From Terrimicrobiaceae bacterium (lineage in GTDB: Bacteria > Verrucomicrobiota > Verrucomicrobiia > Chthoniobacterales > Terrimicrobiaceae): a stretch of 34,373 nt of DNA. Below are positions 31,316-34,373 of this stretch, in pieces. Both the position numbers and the translations under genes were made by a program. The notes below the pieces were generated by a model that saw nothing but the letters and a program-made list of their open reading frames with translations, did not search any database and was not told the DNA's origin. Positions within the stretch are counted from its first letter, which is position 1. Each line of letters begins with the position of its first letter. The stretch lies in NCBI GenBank assembly GCA_023258235.1, contig JALQZP010000005.1:1-34373 (forward strand), written 5' to 3'.

Positions 31316-32524
31316 GTGCGATCGTATCATTTTCTTCCACTCCTCTTTTTCGGTTCCCTTTCGTTGGCCATGGGGAAGCTCACACCCCTTGCTCCAAAGC
31401 CCGACTGGCAGGAACTCGACCAATATCAACAAACCATCACCCGGAGCGAGTTCACAGACCTCCTCAACCGCATCTACGCTCCCGGCGGAGCCGCCAAGGG
31501 CCTGATTGATATCACTTCCGGAAGCGCCAAAATCCGAACCTCGGAGGGTCGGCCCCCCTATATTCTCAAATTCGCGGCATCCCGAGCCTCCGCCCGCCCC
31601 GTACCCAAGTATTGGCGTGCACGCAGTGAAATAAAACCATCGACCCCTCAACCGCTGAGCGGATTGAAAATCGCCATTGATCCCGGACACATCGGAGGCA
31701 AGTGGGCCAAAATCGAGGAGCGCTGGTTCCAAATCGGAAATTCCAAACCTGTTGCCGAAGGGGACATGACGCTCCAGGTTGCCAAACTCCTCGTTCCGCG
31801 CCTCAAAGCCATGGGAGCCGAGGCCTGGCTCACGCGATCGACATCATCCCCGCTCACAGGTCTCCGACCCGCACGGCTTCGCTCGCTCGCCGCCGCATCA
31901 CTGCGCGAAAAAGGGGAAAAGACCACACCGGTTTCGATTCAAAGAGAGAGCGAACGTCTTTTCTACCGTGGGAGTGAAATTCGCAAGAGAGCCGAGTTGG
32001 TGAATGGAAAAATAAGGCCCGATCTGGTCCTCTGCCTGCATTTCAACGCCGAGGAATGGGGAAACCCCTCGAAGCCATCCCTTGTGGATAAAAACCACCT
32101 CCACTTTCTGATCACCGGCGCCTCGAGCCGGAAGGAGTTGGAATACGAAGACCAGCGTTTTGAAATGCTGGTCAAACTTCTCAATCGCACCTTCCCGGAG
32201 GAAAAATCCGCAACGCAAGCGCTGGCGAAGAGCATGGCGGAGGCAACGAAACTTCCGCCTTTCGTCTACCACGGCCCCACTGCCGTGCGGGTCGGAGACA
32301 GCGACTACATCTGGGCCCGGAATCTTCTCGCGAACCGCTTGTTCCGCTGTCCGGTCGTTTACGTCGAGCCGTATGTCATGAATAGCCGCAGCGTTTTCAA
32401 ACGCATCCAAGCGGGGGACTACGCTGGACGTAGACCGGTCGGCGGCCAGTCGCAGCCAAGTCTCTTTCGCGAATATGCGGATTCCGTCGCGGCGGGTTTG
32501 GCGAAGTATTACTCGGGGCGATAG
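31316..32524 (+). CDS. periplasmic N-acetylmuramoyl-L-alanine amidase (Amidase_3)
   Basis: The enzyme cuts the bond between muramic acid and the stem peptide. A short signal sequence (MRSYHFLPLLFFGSLSLAMG) opens the protein. The Amidase_3 zinc site is seen in LKIAIDPGHIGG (His), PVAEGDMTLQVAKLL (Glu) and VLCLHFNAEEWG (His), with the catalytic glutamate in PVVYVEPYVMNS. There is an extra N-terminal domain of about 110 residues and an insertion between the second and third motifs. Both are longer than in AmiA/B/C of E. coli, so it is a divergent member. The start is GTG (31316). It belongs functionally with the peptidoglycan genes of the 7-13 kb operon, although it lies far from them. Confidence 0.87.
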   Translation: MRSYHFLPLLFFGSLSLAMGKLTPLAPKPDWQELDQYQQTITRSEFTDLLNRIYAPGGAAKGLIDITSGSAKIRTSEGRPPYILKFAASRASARPVPKYWRARSEIKPSTPQPLSGLKIAIDPGHIGGKWAKIEERWFQIGNSKPVAEGDMTLQVAKLLVPRLKAMGAEAWLTRSTSSPLTGLRPARLRSLAAASLREKGEKTTPVSIQRESERLFYRGSEIRKRAELVNGKIRPDLVLCLHFNAEEWGNPSKPSLVDKNHLHFLITGASSRKELEYEDQRFEMLVKLLNRTFPEEKSATQALAKSMAEATKLPPFVYHGPTAVRVGDSDYIWARNLLANRLFRCPVVYVEPYVMNSRSVFKRIQAGDYAGRRPVGGQSQPSLFREYADSVAAGLAKYYSGR

Positions 32525-32537
32525 GATTTCCGAGTTT

Positions 32538-34373
32538 CTACGAGATTCGCATTCGGATCTGGCTCCGCAGGATCAGGTAAAGAGTCCCGAAAAGGGCTGT
32601 GCTTGAGACGAGGAGAACGCCGACATTGAACCAAAGGATGCCCGCGCGGAAGCCAAGGTATTCTTTCACCGGGCCGAAGAAGACGTTCAAATGGCGGTTC
32701 TCGCGGTAGTCGCTTTGCTCCATCTCTGCCTTCGAGATGAGGTCGGTGACTTTCTGGTTCACATACAACTGCTCGGCGGTGAATCCGTTTCCGAGTTTTT
32801 TGAATTTCGACCGATCGAACGAGGCACCATCGATAACTTGGTCGATCAACACAAAGGCGCGGTTCATTTTGGCCGGTGTCGAGGCCTCCAGACCGGAGAG
32901 CAGCGCGAGGGTATCCTTGAGATCCTCCAGGCGTTCCTCCTGGCTTGCGGTTGGATTTTTTTTCCGGACGATTTCGTAGATCATCGATTGGATCTTTTCC
33001 TGGCGGCGTGTGAGAGGATTCAGTTTCGCCTGTGCAAAAACGAGCGCTTCATAGGACCATCGGGTCGGCATGACTTCGCAAATGAGCGGAACGTGGAGAT
33101 TGCTGCGCGCGGGCATGGCTGTCGCGGGATGCCTGCTTGCCCACTGCTGGATCGTGTAGATGAAATCAAGATTGCGATTCATCTCCTCGTATTTGATGAG
33201 AGCGCCGCTGAGGATGATCTGCGGAATCAGGACGACGGGGATGATAAGAATGCCGGTCTTGCTCTCGGACACAAGCGCCGAGATCAGCAGACCAATGGCC
33301 GCGCCGCTCGCGGCGGTCAGGAACATGGCGATAAAAACAATCCAAAATCCGTCCCGAAGGGAAAGAAAAGCATTGCCGATCCAAGTGAAAAGCGCGCACT
33401 GGATAAGCGCAAAGAAACCCAGCGTGAGAACTTTTGCGAAAACATAGAAGCCGAGGTTCACGTTCAGATTTCTCTCCCTCATGAGCACCGGCCGGTCGTG
33501 AATGATGTCGTCCACGCTATTCGTGAGACCCAGAAACATCGCCACAACCAAGGTGAGAAAAAGATAGGTCGGGATGTGGAAAGCGGACGCGAAATCATAA
33601 ACGTCCGTCTCCGAATATCTCAACACCATGCCTGTAAGAACCGCCAGCAGCGGGGCTTCGAGAATGGTCGTGAGAAGATTGGCCTTGTTGCGGAGTTTGC
33701 TGAGAAAAGCGCGCTTGAGAAGGATGACGAACTGGCGCGCCTGTTCTTTTGGCCTCAGTCGGTCGCTTCCCGCCCTCGGTTGGGGAACGGGTGGCGATGG
33801 CTCGCGGGGCGGCGCGGGATGCTGGACATCCTTCAACAGGCGGTGCGACTCGTATTTGTCGCGCCAGTAGTCGGGAGAAAACCGGCGGGCGGGAACGAGT
33901 TGTCCGCGATTGTTTTCTTCCAGAATGATGTCACCCCCGAGATCGCGAAGAGGTGTCTCCAGAACATCAAAGATGAACTCGGGGCGTGTGGTGCCGCAGG
34001 ACTCGCAGCCGCCGATGGATTTCGCTTCGGTCTGGCGGCTTTCAGCTTCGGCGAAGTATTTCAGTGTTTCGTGAGGCGTTCCGAAGAAGACGAGCTTGCC
34101 ACCACGGTCGAGGACGATGGCCTTGTGGAACATCTGGAAAATCCGGGATGTGGGCTGGTGAATCGTGACGAGGACGATCTTGTTGTGGGCCATGTCACGG
34201 ATGATTTCCATGATGTGCTCGGAATCCTTTGAGCTGAGCCCGCTGGTGGGCTCGTCGAAAAGAAAGATATCGGCGGAGCTGACCATATCGAGACCGATAT
34301 TGAGGCGTTTGCGCTCGCCTCCGCTGAGGGTTTTGAGGCCCGTGTGTCCGACCACAAAATTGCGGCGTTCATT
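32538..34373 (-). CDS. ABCG-like ABC transporter, ATPase fused to permease, 5' end outside window
   Basis: The frame runs open to the window end (…NERRNFVVGHTGLKTLSGGERKR), so the track's GTG start at 34355 is not the real one. The visible part begins just before the ABC signature LSGGERKR, then Walker B SADIFLFDEPTSGLSS and the switch histidine in VTIHQPT. A linker of about 160 residues contains a CESC motif (GGCESCGTTRPEF). A permease of ABC2_membrane type follows, with about six or seven helices. The segment MPTRWSYEALVFAQAKLNP precedes a last helix near the C-terminus. ATPase first and permease second in one chain is the ABCG order seen in bacterial FHA-ABC proteins. Walker A, and any FHA domains, lie outside the window. 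Substrate unknown. Confidence 0.88.
   Translation of the reverse strand, partial: NERRNFVVGHTGLKTLSGGERKRLNIGLDMVSSADIFLFDEPTSGLSSKDSEHIMEIIRDMAHNKIVLVTIHQPTSRIFQMFHKAIVLDRGGKLVFFGTPHETLKYFAEAESRQTEAKSIGGCESCGTTRPEFIFDVLETPLRDLGGDIILEENNRGQLVPARRFSPDYWRDKYESHRLLKDVQHPAPPREPSPPVPQPRAGSDRLRPKEQARQFVILLKRAFLSKLRNKANLLTTILEAPLLAVLTGMVLRYSETDVYDFASAFHIPTYLFLTLVVAMFLGLTNSVDDIIHDRPVLMRERNLNVNLGFYVFAKVLTLGFFALIQCALFTWIGNAFLSLRDGFWIVFIAMFLTAASGAAIGLLISALVSESKTGILIIPVVLIPQIILSGALIKYEEMNRNLDFIYTIQQWASRHPATAMPARSNLHVPLICEVMPTRWSYEALVFAQAKLNPLTRRQEKIQSMIYEIVRKKNPTASQEERLEDLKDTLALLSGLEASTPAKMNRAFVLIDQVIDGASFDRSKFKKLGNGFTAEQLYVNQKVTDLISKAEMEQSDYRENRHLNVFFGPVKEYLGFRAGILWFNVGVLLVSSTALFGTLYLILRSQIRMRIS

Noticed and set aside
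32691-34232. 513-aa plus-strand frame opposite the ABC transporter
   Set aside because: It is a shadow frame. The minus strand has the ABC signature, Walker B and membrane helices.

Overview
The window (34.4 kb, no RNA operon, no CRISPR array, no recognisable transposase) looks like core chromosome of a Gram-negative bacterium, most likely a member of the Verrucomicrobiota or a close PVC relative. This is an inference. It rests on lipid A synthesis (lpxB), lipobox proteins, a DUF4159 protein, VCBS/FG-GAP and SUMF1-type secreted proteins, an archaeal-type ProRS and a moderately GC-rich base composition. No 16S gene is present to confirm it.

Layout. 1-1179 (-): truncated membrane GT-C glycosyltransferase, open at the window edge and absent from the ORF track, followed upstream by tRNA-Pro(GGG). 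1506-3566 (+): a tRNA-guanine transglycosylase fused to an MnmC-like methyltransferase domain. 3573-6826 (-): DEAD-box helicase and type 3 prolyl-tRNA synthetase. 7084-12986 (+): a tightly packed envelope operon holding a possible small ORF, a PEGA protein, a CsgG/FlgT-like protein, a COG3014-type lipoprotein, a YcfL-like protein, an LpoB-like lipoprotein and a YkuD L,D-transpeptidase. 13085-13295: a nested inverted-repeat element. 13374-16567 (-): a translationally coupled pair of DUF4159 and FG-GAP/VCBS genes. 16863-17786 (-): a SAM (sterile alpha motif)-SUMF1 fusion that appears to lack a standard start codon. 17983-19155 (-): lpxB. 19406-21460 (+): rpsA and a CxxS glutaredoxin, ended by a very strong intrinsic terminator. 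21587-24469 (+): J-domain protein, ispD and M42 aminopeptidase. 24489-26877 (-): secreted coiled-coil/repeat protein and a small membrane-anchored protein. 27018-29137 (+): HD/OB exonuclease-like protein, tRNA-Glu(CTC), exported methyltransferase. 29149-31268 (-): MATE transporter and YmdB phosphodiesterase. 31316-32524 (+): periplasmic amidase. 32538-34373 (-): ABCG-like transporter truncated at the window end.

How the genes work together. There are two themes. The first is translation: tgt fusion, deaD, proS, rpsA, two tRNAs and YmdB. The second is the cell envelope: lpxB, the LpoB/YcfL/L,D-transpeptidase operon, the amidase, MATE and ABC exporters, and secreted repeat proteins. The best candidate for a poorly described system is the 7-13 kb operon. 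It joins a proteobacterial-style penicillin-binding-protein activator module (COG3014-YcfL-LpoB) to PEGA and CsgG-like periplasmic proteins and to a peptidoglycan cross-linking enzyme. The other two strong points are the TGT-MnmC fusion, with a changed substrate loop, and the SAM-SUMF1 gene.
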